Positions 6,731-14,210 of a DNA stretch of 27,041 nt are shown here, piece by piece. Every line of letters begins with the position of its first letter. The first letter of the stretch is position 1. The position numbers and the translations under genes are program-made. Below the pieces are notes generated by a model. That model saw nothing but the letters and a program-made list of their open reading frames with translations. It ran no database searches and had not been told where the DNA came from. Source of the stretch: JAWXBR01 sp034440235 (GTDB lineage: Bacteria > Bacteroidota > Ignavibacteria > Kapaibacteriales > Kapaibacteriaceae); contig JAWXBR010000060.1 in the NCBI GenBank assembly GCA_034440235.1, positions 1-27,041 on the forward strand. The letters are read 5' to 3'.

Positions 6731-8959
6731 ATGTCTAAGGGCGGAGCCGGAAAAGTATATTTCGTGCTCTATCTAGCCGTAATCCTAGAGCTCCTGATTA
6801 TTATCGTGGAGCGGGACGAGGCGGAGGAGCATTTGATGCGCAAGCAGAAGGAGTCGATGAAGATCGTTCAATCGATCCTCGCGCAACTCCAAACCGGTGC
6901 GGGCACCGAGGGCTTGAGCACCCGACCACAAGATCAGATCGTTCTGAAAGATCCAAGCTGGGCGAATAACCCAGGTATGGATCTCATTAAAGAAGAACGT
7001 CAGTACCCTGTTGATGTTGGCGTAACCGATGTCATGAACGACATTTCGAAGGTCGTAAAAGACGACCGTTTAGACCCCGATCAAAAAGAGAAGCGTCTTC
7101 GGGACTTTGCTCTCGCATCGAACGTTCGTGAACTGTTCTACCAGGTGTGGTACATATCTGAAAAAGAGAACTTGCCATCTACCTTTCCTACCGACACCGA
7201 GATCGACCAGATAATGAGACGTCCGGACCGCGGTATCGGATTTGTTTCCACTGAAGGTTGGACCTTGAAAGGTTATAAGGGGCTCGTACTTGACACTACA
7301 TGGGCACCCGTCATCCCTTACGACGATGCAACCAAAGCACGGGATTGGTTCAGAAACCCGACTCAGATACCACCATACAAAGCATTGGCATCGGTGGGCG
7401 CAATCGACCAGTTCTGGCCTAAGTCCGACAGCTTGTTTGTTTACGACCATGCTCGAACGATTCGAGCGGGCACGAACTCTGGTCAGTCGCTAAAGGCACG
7501 CATATTCGTTGCAAGCTTCAAACCACCCTCTGGTATAGAAGGTACGTACAAGCTTCACTTCTACTCGCGCACGAACAAAATCCTTGGTATCAAACCAGCC
7601 GCTACGTCGCAGTCTGTTGAAACATCTGACGATGAAAAAGTGAACATCGGTACCGTTCAACTCACGGTAAAAGATCTTCGCAACGTTCAGAAAGAACTTG
7701 AACGCGAGCTCGACCCAGTTGTGGGTGAGCTCACAGACAAATTAAATGCTGGCATGAAGCCGAGCGAGTATCGCGAAGAAATCAAGAAGCGTGTTCAAAC
7801 CCTGCATGCAGAAGACAAATCTGATGAAGCTAGTGCTGCACAGTTGTATGGCTACATTCAGATGATTCTCAAGCCGGGCGCTTACCAAGATATTGATGGA
7901 AACCGCGCTTCGATGGGCTTTCCCGTAAAGGTTGTACGCCCGAACATTCCAACAGCCGAACCAAAAATTGCTGATCTAAAGACAGTAGTTCGAGTGTTCG
8001 ATAAACTTTCGAAGCTCTCATTGCCATTCCAAGTATCTCCAGCAACTGGTAGTACCGAGATAACGAAGAAGCCAGCTAACGCTTCTGTCAGCGGTGGCAG
8101 TGGATCTGCTTCGACAGCATCGGGTGGTGTTCAGTGGGTAACAAAGACACTTGAGATTCCAATCTCAGGAAATCTTTCTCCTCAAGACGAGCCATATGTG
8201 TTCGAGCTCACGCAAAAGACGCCAGGCAAGACCTCGGAAACAGTTGCTTGCTCTGTCTATGTCTATGCATCGAAGCTTACAAACGAGGCTGAAGTAATTA
8301 GCGCGCTCGAAGCTTCATGGGGCGATGCAATCGAACTAGTTGCATCCGCAGCTTCAGGTAGCACCATCAAGCCAGATGAGTTCATCATGCAGTTTAACAT
8401 GGGTGGAGGCTCTCAAGTAGCTCCATTAAGGAAACTGTCCGTTGGCTCTAGTGATAATGTGATAGTGCCAGCAGGTACAGATAAAGTGAGCCTTTCTGTC
8501 GCATGGAAAGATCCGCAGTCTGGTGAAGTAGTCGAACTCTTCAATGGTTCTGGTGAGGTTGGACTTAAAAAGCCAACAATTATAACCAACGACATGAAGG
8601 TTGACCCAATCTTCGATAATCAAGGCGGTGAATTCAAGGTAACGAACATTACAATTCGCCTACCTAAGATTTCCGAAGATGAATCGGCTGAAATGGGCGA
8701 CATAGATGTCACCGTAGTGTCTTCGACCGTCCGAGATCTCAAGAGCAACAACAATTACAAGGTTGTTGTTGTTGGTAAGCCTCGAAAGACAAGTGGACAG
8801 AACTTCGAAGTGACGCTAAAACTTCAGGGTAGCAAGTTCCCACTAACGAAGGGTCAAGTGAAGGGCAATGCCGTACTCTCAATCTCAGCTACTGCTAGAG
8901 CTCAGGGTGCAACATCGAAGCCACGCTTGAAGACACAGCCGATTTCTATATCGAATTGA
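6731..8959 (+). CDS. Membrane-anchored large periplasmic protein, possibly GldM/PorM-like
   Basis: This is a 742-aa protein of unknown function and the first gene of a four-gene envelope cluster. Residues 9-26 form a single N-terminal membrane helix (VYFVLYLAVILELLIIIV) with a glutamate (E20) inside it and E27-R28-D29-E30 at its outer end; there is no signal cleavage site. About 700 residues follow that should lie in the periplasm. They comprise a helical segment (about 30-145), a mixed domain (about 155-285), a charged helical segment (about 310-380), a Gly/Ser linker (about 454-466), and a beta-rich C-terminal half that looks like two or three Ig-like modules. One membrane helix plus helical and Ig-like periplasmic modules is the architecture of GldM/PorM of the T9SS motor (about 500 aa). 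I see no decisive GldM sequence motif and no adjacent GldL, so the resemblance is architectural only. GGGAG lies upstream of ATG 6731. Confidence 0.6.
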   Translation: MSKGGAGKVYFVLYLAVILELLIIIVERDEAEEHLMRKQKESMKIVQSILAQLQTGAGTEGLSTRPQDQIVLKDPSWANNPGMDLIKEERQYPVDVGVTDVMNDISKVVKDDRLDPDQKEKRLRDFALASNVRELFYQVWYISEKENLPSTFPTDTEIDQIMRRPDRGIGFVSTEGWTLKGYKGLVLDTTWAPVIPYDDATKARDWFRNPTQIPPYKALASVGAIDQFWPKSDSLFVYDHARTIRAGTNSGQSLKARIFVASFKPPSGIEGTYKLHFYSRTNKILGIKPAATSQSVETSDDEKVNIGTVQLTVKDLRNVQKELERELDPVVGELTDKLNAGMKPSEYREEIKKRVQTLHAEDKSDEASAAQLYGYIQMILKPGAYQDIDGNRASMGFPVKVVRPNIPTAEPKIADLKTVVRVFDKLSKLSLPFQVSPATGSTEITKKPANASVSGGSGSASTASGGVQWVTKTLEIPISGNLSPQDEPYVFELTQKTPGKTSETVACSVYVYASKLTNEAEVISALEASWGDAIELVASAASGSTIKPDEFIMQFNMGGGSQVAPLRKLSVGSSDNVIVPAGTDKVSLSVAWKDPQSGEVVELFNGSGEVGLKKPTIITNDMKVDPIFDNQGGEFKVTNITIRLPKISEDESAEMGDIDVTVVSSTVRDLKSNNNYKVVVVGKPRKTSGQNFEVTLKLQGSKFPLTKGQVKGNAVLSISATARAQGATSKPRLKTQPISISN

Positions 8960-8963
8960 TTTT

Positions 8964-8998
8964 TACCGGCGTCAACATCTATGGTGTGGGCGCCGGTA
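8964..8998 (+). terminator. Intra-cluster terminator or attenuator hairpin
   Basis: TACCGGCG (8964-8971) and CGCCGGTA (8991-8998) are perfect 8-bp complements with six G-C pairs and a 19-nt loop. They are followed by CGGTTTTCTT. The hairpin lies between the 742-aa gene and the next gene of the same cluster, so it would terminate some transcripts or protect the 3' end of the first message. Confidence 0.6.
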
Positions 8999-9038
8999 CG
9001 GTTTTCTTAACGAACGTTCTACACAACCAGGTCCCGGT

Positions 9039-10691
9039 ATGACGCGATTGCGCTACATCATATGCACTGTCCTTTGCCTGGCGTTTGCGATAGCAGAAGT
9101 ACCTGCTCAACAGAATTCGCAAATCAAGGCCTTGTTAAATAAATTCCGCAACTGGCGTTATGGTATGGTTTCGGTTTACCGCGTTAACGAAGAAGACGGC
9201 ACGGTATCCAAATTGAACATGCTTCTTGGCCCGGCAGAGCCTGCGCTATCGGATGAAGCCAAATCTTGTAAGAATAAGGAGGACATTGAGAACCTCGTTC
9301 TTACCGGTGGCGAAGGCATGGATGATAAGGAAGTAAAGAAGCTATACGCCATGCCAGGATGTAAAGCTTACGAACGCTATTATTCTCAGCGTCAAGCATG
9401 GGAACGTGCGCAGTTCAAGAAGGCCTTTGTCGTCACTACTCGACGAATTCCGGGTGAGCCATATCAGATCATTGGCTTACTAACGCAGAAGACAACAGAG
9501 AGCTATTACGGTCTGCGTCAGGATCTCGACCCACCTAGCGATGTGTATCTAGCAGATCCAGATCTTCGCAAGAGCTTAGACGATCAAATCCTTGTCAGCG
9601 GCGTTGCTAAAAAAGGCAAGGAAGTGATGGAAACTTCTGCCAGTACTCTCTATGAGTACCTAGACAATCAACTCCTACAGGGCAACTTCGAAAACGTGAC
9701 GCCTGAAGCACAAGGCATCGGCGAAGAAGGCATTCAGTTTGTTAAAAAGAAGTACGGTGTTGGAGAATTACTCGACGAAGACGACTCACCTATGTACATA
9801 CGTATAACTGAGGGACTCCCACAGGACTACCAGAACAACAACGAGATCATCGTTAGTGTTGCTGATGGTGTCTCGTATCGTCGTTACGAACGCCCGGTTG
9901 TCGAGAATGCCGATCCCGACTCAACAAAGGGTACAAACGACTATCTGCCGGTATATGGTCTCGAAGTCAAGTACGGACTTGATGACATCAACTATCCATC
10001 GCTGTGGAGCGAACGCCTGGCTGTGAATGCAATATGGAGCGCGTCACGCCTAGGCATCGTATTGCCAACCTCAGGTTGGGCTGCGCTGGCTACTGAACTT
10101 GGTAATACACGCAAGCTCACAAGTGGTGGCTTTGGTATTAATGGATCGTTCGATTTCCCAATTCGCATCATCATGGAGTCGGGTGTATTCAACGTAGCCG
10201 GTTCGTACGTGTTTGATGATGCAAACAAGTCAGAGCATCAAACCTTTGATGTAAGCGCACAGCGTTTCCACGACTACATGGTTCGTTTCCATGGAACGGT
10301 TCAGTATTCGTTTGCAACCAAGATTGATAAAGACTTCATGTTCCGACTTCGTCTTGGTGGAACAGTGTATAGCATGGAAACATGGGGCACTGTCCCTGAT
10401 TCAGCCTCAGAAGAGCCAAAGACGATCTACAAGAAAGTTGATCAAGAAACAGTTGGTGGCATCTCAGGCCGTGTAGACTTCATGACTACAAGCTGGTCTA
10501 CTCCAGTTGGATTTTCACTTTCGTACTTTGATGAAACTATCCTGAGCACTGCTTGGCTGCAGGTACCAATTATTCCTGCCTTTGCTGTTCGCGCCGATGT
10601 TCGTGTGTTTACACCCGTTTTTCGCGACAAGAGAATATGGGAGAATAATGCAGTAGTGATGCCGGCCATCAAATTCATTTTCAATTTTTGA
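9039..10691 (+). CDS. Predicted outer-membrane beta-barrel protein with large N-terminal domain
   Basis: This is a 550-aa exported protein of a family I do not recognise. Residues 1-23 are a signal peptide, with a likely cleavage after VPA before QQNSQ. Residues about 25-300 form a charged, soluble region with two cysteines (in KSCKN and PGCKAY) and several helical stretches, probably periplasmic. Residues about 304-550 alternate hydrophobic and polar positions with many Tyr, Trp and Phe, as in barrel strands, and the protein ends VMPAIKFIFNF with a terminal Phe, the usual BAM recognition signal. It is second in the cluster, after a hairpin and 79 bp of spacing, and 22 bp before the next gene, which has the same design. 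A structural or adaptor role in an envelope-spanning complex is inferred from context, as with PorP/SprF barrels next to motor genes. Confidence 0.65.
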   Translation: MTRLRYIICTVLCLAFAIAEVPAQQNSQIKALLNKFRNWRYGMVSVYRVNEEDGTVSKLNMLLGPAEPALSDEAKSCKNKEDIENLVLTGGEGMDDKEVKKLYAMPGCKAYERYYSQRQAWERAQFKKAFVVTTRRIPGEPYQIIGLLTQKTTESYYGLRQDLDPPSDVYLADPDLRKSLDDQILVSGVAKKGKEVMETSASTLYEYLDNQLLQGNFENVTPEAQGIGEEGIQFVKKKYGVGELLDEDDSPMYIRITEGLPQDYQNNNEIIVSVADGVSYRRYERPVVENADPDSTKGTNDYLPVYGLEVKYGLDDINYPSLWSERLAVNAIWSASRLGIVLPTSGWAALATELGNTRKLTSGGFGINGSFDFPIRIIMESGVFNVAGSYVFDDANKSEHQTFDVSAQRFHDYMVRFHGTVQYSFATKIDKDFMFRLRLGGTVYSMETWGTVPDSASEEPKTIYKKVDQETVGGISGRVDFMTTSWSTPVGFSLSYFDETILSTAWLQVPIIPAFAVRADVRVFTPVFRDKRIWENNAVVMPAIKFIFNF

Positions 10692-10713
10692 TCACGCAAA
10701 AGGAACACGAGAC

Positions 10714-12144
10714 ATGTCCACAATGACCCGGTTGATCCTCGGCGTGCTCACGGTTGTTGCTTTTGGCACAACTCACGCAACGGCTCAATCTTCCCAAGAT
10801 TCGGTACTCACCGCTTTAAAAACCATCGACCCAGAAATTCTGCAGTACTTCCCACGTTGGAAAATCTGCGAACCAGATCTTCAGGTGCAGATAACGCAAA
10901 CATTTGCGTTGATGGGATTTCGTCGAGAGAACCTCGATGCAAAGAACATTGTCGTAACGTCTGCGCCAATTAAAACTGGTGAAGCAGAACCTGAATACGA
11001 TCTTATTCTAATCGAATGCGGATCTGAGCGAATGGTTGCTTCAGAAATTGCTTCGAACATGCGTAAGCTGTCGTTCCGCATTTCGGACCCAAAACGCCCA
11101 TACTGCTACGTTGAAATTCCGCCATCGCAGCCCCCTTCGTCACCTCAAATCGATGCTATTATCGATTTCGGTCAGCCTACCAATGTTCGCCACGCCTTTA
11201 CGCTATCTGCATTCGAGCAGACACTCAAAGTTGGCAATTCAGGTTTCTGGATTAAATCTTCATTGGGTACTGATCGCGTCGGTTATCACTACTGGGAATC
11301 CGGCGAAGGTAAAATCGAGCTTCAACGGCCATTGTACGAAAATCTCGACCCAGAATATCGCCGTGCGATACCGTATTTGATTAATGCACACCTTGGTGCT
11401 GGGTATAGAATTACTGGCGGACTAGAAGGACAAAATCGATTACTCGATTTTATTGCTCCGCGTAAACTCAACTCGGGGTACGGTGGAAAGTTTGTCGGTG
11501 GACTGGATTTTTACATGCCGTTCCACGCTCCATTCGGTCTAGCGATAAACATGGAATTACCGCTGCAAGGTATTAACAACTCGGTTAGTATCGATCCAAC
11601 GACATACTATCAGCTGCCTCCAGCCGAGAATCGTATTCTATTGGCAGAAAACTACACGATCCAACCAATCTCAACAGTGGCAATACTTCGCACAACCGGA
11701 CAAGTAACTGCCTTCTATAATTGGTGGATTGACCCAAAGAACCCAGAGAATTTTATTCGGGTTGATGCGGGTATCAGTTATGCTGAAGTAAAAGAAGCAG
11801 CACTGTTTCAAGACACTGCTGGCGGAATTGACAACGCGTTTCTTGCGCTCGACGTAGTGACTCAGGATTTGATTACGACAAAAGTCTCGGGTCTTCGCAC
11901 GTGGCGTCCAACAACACCGCTAGATTGGGTTTACTTAAAGGCAGAATACCGCAACCAGAATTCTTTCCCGTTCGGCTTTAGTCTTCAATACTCGAATCAA
12001 ATGCTTCTGGGTAGAATCTACGTTCCGTTGCTTGGTGACTGGTTGTATTTAGAGGGTCGGTATTCGACGCCGGTTCGTGGAACCCGTCCGTTTGAAATCA
12101 GAAATTTCTTCATGATTTCGCCGGTTCTGCGCTTCAACTTCTGA
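10714..12144 (+). CDS. Predicted outer-membrane beta-barrel protein with short periplasmic domain
   Basis: This is a 476-aa exported protein, unrecognised at family level. The signal peptide occupies about residues 1-24 (cleavage after TAQ or ATA, before SSQDS). Residues 25-155 form a soluble domain with three cysteines (KICEP, IECGS, PYCYV). Residues about 157-476 are barrel-like: amphipathic strands, many aromatics, and a final strand PVLRFNF ending in Phe. It parallels the preceding gene in layout but shows no obvious sequence identity with it, so the two are unlikely to be a recent duplication. AAAGGAA provides a good ribosome binding site. The spacing is 22 bp to the gene before and 8 bp to the VWA-OmpA gene after it, which strongly suggests co-transcription. 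Confidence 0.65.
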   Translation: MSTMTRLILGVLTVVAFGTTHATAQSSQDSVLTALKTIDPEILQYFPRWKICEPDLQVQITQTFALMGFRRENLDAKNIVVTSAPIKTGEAEPEYDLILIECGSERMVASEIASNMRKLSFRISDPKRPYCYVEIPPSQPPSSPQIDAIIDFGQPTNVRHAFTLSAFEQTLKVGNSGFWIKSSLGTDRVGYHYWESGEGKIELQRPLYENLDPEYRRAIPYLINAHLGAGYRITGGLEGQNRLLDFIAPRKLNSGYGGKFVGGLDFYMPFHAPFGLAINMELPLQGINNSVSIDPTTYYQLPPAENRILLAENYTIQPISTVAILRTTGQVTAFYNWWIDPKNPENFIRVDAGISYAEVKEAALFQDTAGGIDNAFLALDVVTQDLITTKVSGLRTWRPTTPLDWVYLKAEYRNQNSFPFGFSLQYSNQMLLGRIYVPLLGDWLYLEGRYSTPVRGTRPFEIRNFFMISPVLRFNF

Positions 12145-12152
12145 GGTTAACC

Positions 12153-13502
12153 ATGATTGGTTTCGCCGACAGGATGAGCCTCGCTGTCCTGTTGTCGTGC
12201 GTCCTGTTGTCGAGCACGCTGTTCGACGTGCAATGCTTCGCACAACAAGCAGAAGACTCACTGGCGAAGGCAAGGCGTTCGGCCGAAGAAGCACGTGTAC
12301 GCTCGTCTACGTCAGGTCTAAAAATGACCATCCAGAACGTAGATATCACGCGCTTCCCCAAAGTCAAACTCATTGTAGAGCTCATCGACGACTCATCTCG
12401 TGCGTTTGAGTCTATCGATCCAAAGACCCTTACCGTAGTTGAGAATGGTGTACCTAAACCTGTTCTCTCTGTAGAAAAGATTGCAATCTCTGAGCGTATT
12501 CCTGTCGATTTTGTCTTCCTAGTAGATGTCACAGGAACAATGCAGCAGTACATTAATGGAGTTAAGAACAACGTCGAAACATTCGTTCAAAGTCTGCGAA
12601 CACGCGGAATTGAATATCGTCTGGGACTCATCCTGTTCAGTGACATCAACGAACGGGTGTATCAGCCAACGGCTGACGTTAAAGTTTTCCTGTCTTGGCT
12701 TAACACTGTGTACGCAACGGGTGGCTTTGATGAAAAGGAAAACGCCCTCGAAGCGATTCGTGAAGCAACTAAAACGCGCTGGAATCCCGCCGCTAATCGT
12801 GTTGCAGTGATTATAACCGATGCTCCATACCATCAGTTTGGCGAAAAAGGTAATGGCCGTACGTACATGACTACTGAAACGATCATCGATCAATTACGCG
12901 AAAACCGCGTTCGATTGTTTTGTATCGTACCAACAAGTCTTGAACAATACAAACAGATGGCCGACGCATCACGTGGCGCGACTTTTGACATTAAGCAGCC
13001 CTTCTCAACCATTCTCGACCAGTATTCGACTCAGCTTACAAACCTGTATGCGGTTACCTATAGCAGCGATTCAAAGGTCATTAGAGACTCTATCAACGTT
13101 GCAATCCTTGATGAACACAAACGAGAACTCGTGAAGCAGATTATTCCGATCGTGGAGATCGGACGCAAATTCATCATTGAAAATTTGCTCTTCCCAGTCA
13201 ATAGCGCAGTGCTGGGAGACAAAATAGAGGAACTCGATGTGCTAATAGACTTTATGAAAAGTCGTCCGGCTGTGGTTGTACGTATCGAAGGGCATACAGA
13301 CAATACAGGATCTATTCGTACGAACAAGGCGCTTTCACTTGCTCGCGCCGAAAGCGCAAAGGCGTATCTGGTGCAGCGGGTAGTCGATCAGAAACGCATT
13401 CTGACTCTGGGCCTAGGGCCAACACGCCCCATTGCCGACAATGCCACAGAGTTCGGCCGCAGCCTAAACAGACGCACCGAGATCGTAATCATCTCGAAAT
13501 AG
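12153..13502 (+). CDS. Exported VWA-OmpA protein, peptidoglycan-binding
   Basis: This 449-aa protein has four parts. There is a signal peptide (cleavage near FAQ, residues 28-31). A short beta-rich domain follows (about 45-115, including VENGVPKPVLSVEK). A von Willebrand A domain occupies about 117-300, with a metal-site motif D125-V-T127-G-T129 (a Thr variant of DxSxS) and TGGFDEKENALEAI. An OmpA C-terminal domain occupies about 345-449, with EGHTDNTG (D383) and SLNRRTEIVI, the Asp and Arg that bind diaminopimelate of peptidoglycan. It should tether a complex to the cell wall while the VWA domain binds a partner protein. GAGGT precedes ATG 12153; an internal ATG at 12174 is the alternative start. 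It is last of the four-gene cluster, 8 bp after the second barrel gene. PorE of T9SS is also an OmpA-type anchor but has no VWA domain. Confidence 0.85.
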   Translation: MIGFADRMSLAVLLSCVLLSSTLFDVQCFAQQAEDSLAKARRSAEEARVRSSTSGLKMTIQNVDITRFPKVKLIVELIDDSSRAFESIDPKTLTVVENGVPKPVLSVEKIAISERIPVDFVFLVDVTGTMQQYINGVKNNVETFVQSLRTRGIEYRLGLILFSDINERVYQPTADVKVFLSWLNTVYATGGFDEKENALEAIREATKTRWNPAANRVAVIITDAPYHQFGEKGNGRTYMTTETIIDQLRENRVRLFCIVPTSLEQYKQMADASRGATFDIKQPFSTILDQYSTQLTNLYAVTYSSDSKVIRDSINVAILDEHKRELVKQIIPIVEIGRKFIIENLLFPVNSAVLGDKIEELDVLIDFMKSRPAVVVRIEGHTDNTGSIRTNKALSLARAESAKAYLVQRVVDQKRILTLGLGPTRPIADNATEFGRSLNRRTEIVIISK

Positions 13503-13506
13503 CTTC

Positions 13507-13540
13507 GCGAATAGCGTAGCAAATCACTTCGCTCTTTTTT
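13507..13540 (+). terminator. Terminator of the envelope cluster
   Basis: GCGAA (13507-13511) pairs with TTCGC (13528-13532), or alternatively AGCG (13513) with CGCT (13530), and is followed by TCTTTTTT at 13533-13540. The T-run is on the + strand only, so it serves the cluster and not the convergent minus-strand operon. Confidence 0.55.
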
Positions 13541-13547
13541 GCACGAA

Positions 13548-14210
13548 CTACCTTTCTTCTACTGCTAGTCCTGCTTTTCTGTAGATACCCACGTACTCCT
13601 TGTGTATGGGGCTATCAGGGGGCTGAAGCATCGACACAATGCGTACGGGACCGTTCAGTTGTGCTCGCATTGCCATTGCACTCGCAGACTGTTCTGTTCT
13701 ACGTCCAACGGCGCTTAGATCGCTTCCTGTAAGTGTGCCAACTAAATACACTGTCGATGCGTGGTTGTTCTTAAGCAGAATGCCTGCGACCTTCGATACG
13801 ATGAGCGTCTGATTTGAAATGCGCAGCTCGTCGGTTTCACGCATTGCCTTGTAAAGCATTGTTCTGTATTCGCCGAGCGTAGAGCACCACGGATCGGTGA
13901 CAGTGGTCCCTAGTACTAAGTCGGTAGCCATACTGTCAGCGCCAACCTGACTAATAATATAGTTTACGATCGAATCTGATGCAGGTGCTGATACCTTTGA
14001 AAACACGATAGCAATCGATGAACGAGTTGCGTTTCGCATGCGTTCTTTTTGTAGCACTTGTGACGGTTTCGTCGTTTGCCTGTACACAACAACAAGCGTT
14101 AAGCCAATAATTGCAAGCAAGGCGAAAAGGCCGTAAACAATTTTCCAAGCGTTCTTAGGGGACCTTGGTAGCTGACTTTGCTCTGATAATTGTCCGGGTT
14201 CTGAGTCCAT
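13548..14210 (-). CDS. Membrane-anchored protein with possible VWA-like domain, unknown
   Basis: This is a 220-aa protein of unknown function and the last gene of the purF operon. The frame is open further upstream into purF, but ATG 14210-14208 overlaps the purF stop (TAATG) and gives MDSEPGQLSEQ, so translation is probably coupled. Residues 1-23 are polar, about 25-43 form one membrane helix (IVYGLFALLAIIGLTLVVV), and about 170 residues follow, presumably outside. The outer part alternates strand-like and helix-like segments: IAIVF, DLVLGTTV, STVYLVGTL, VRIVSML and a final KEYVGIYRKAGLAV. This resembles a Rossmann or VWA-like alpha/beta domain without an obvious intact metal site. That fold suggestion is weak inference from pattern only. 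Confidence 0.6.
   Translation of the reverse strand: MDSEPGQLSEQSQLPRSPKNAWKIVYGLFALLAIIGLTLVVVYRQTTKPSQVLQKERMRNATRSSIAIVFSKVSAPASDSIVNYIISQVGADSMATDLVLGTTVTDPWCSTLGEYRTMLYKAMRETDELRISNQTLIVSKVAGILLKNNHASTVYLVGTLTGSDLSAVGRRTEQSASAMAMRAQLNGPVRIVSMLQPPDSPIHKEYVGIYRKAGLAVEER

Noticed and set aside
6731..8959. Naming the 742-aa protein gldM or porM
   Set aside because: Only the architecture matches; no diagnostic sequence motif and no neighbouring gldL, gldK or gldN were found.
12134..12571. 145-codon open frame on the minus strand
   Set aside because: It is antisense to the start of the VWA-OmpA gene, with a Ser/Thr/Arg-rich translation typical of a shadow frame.
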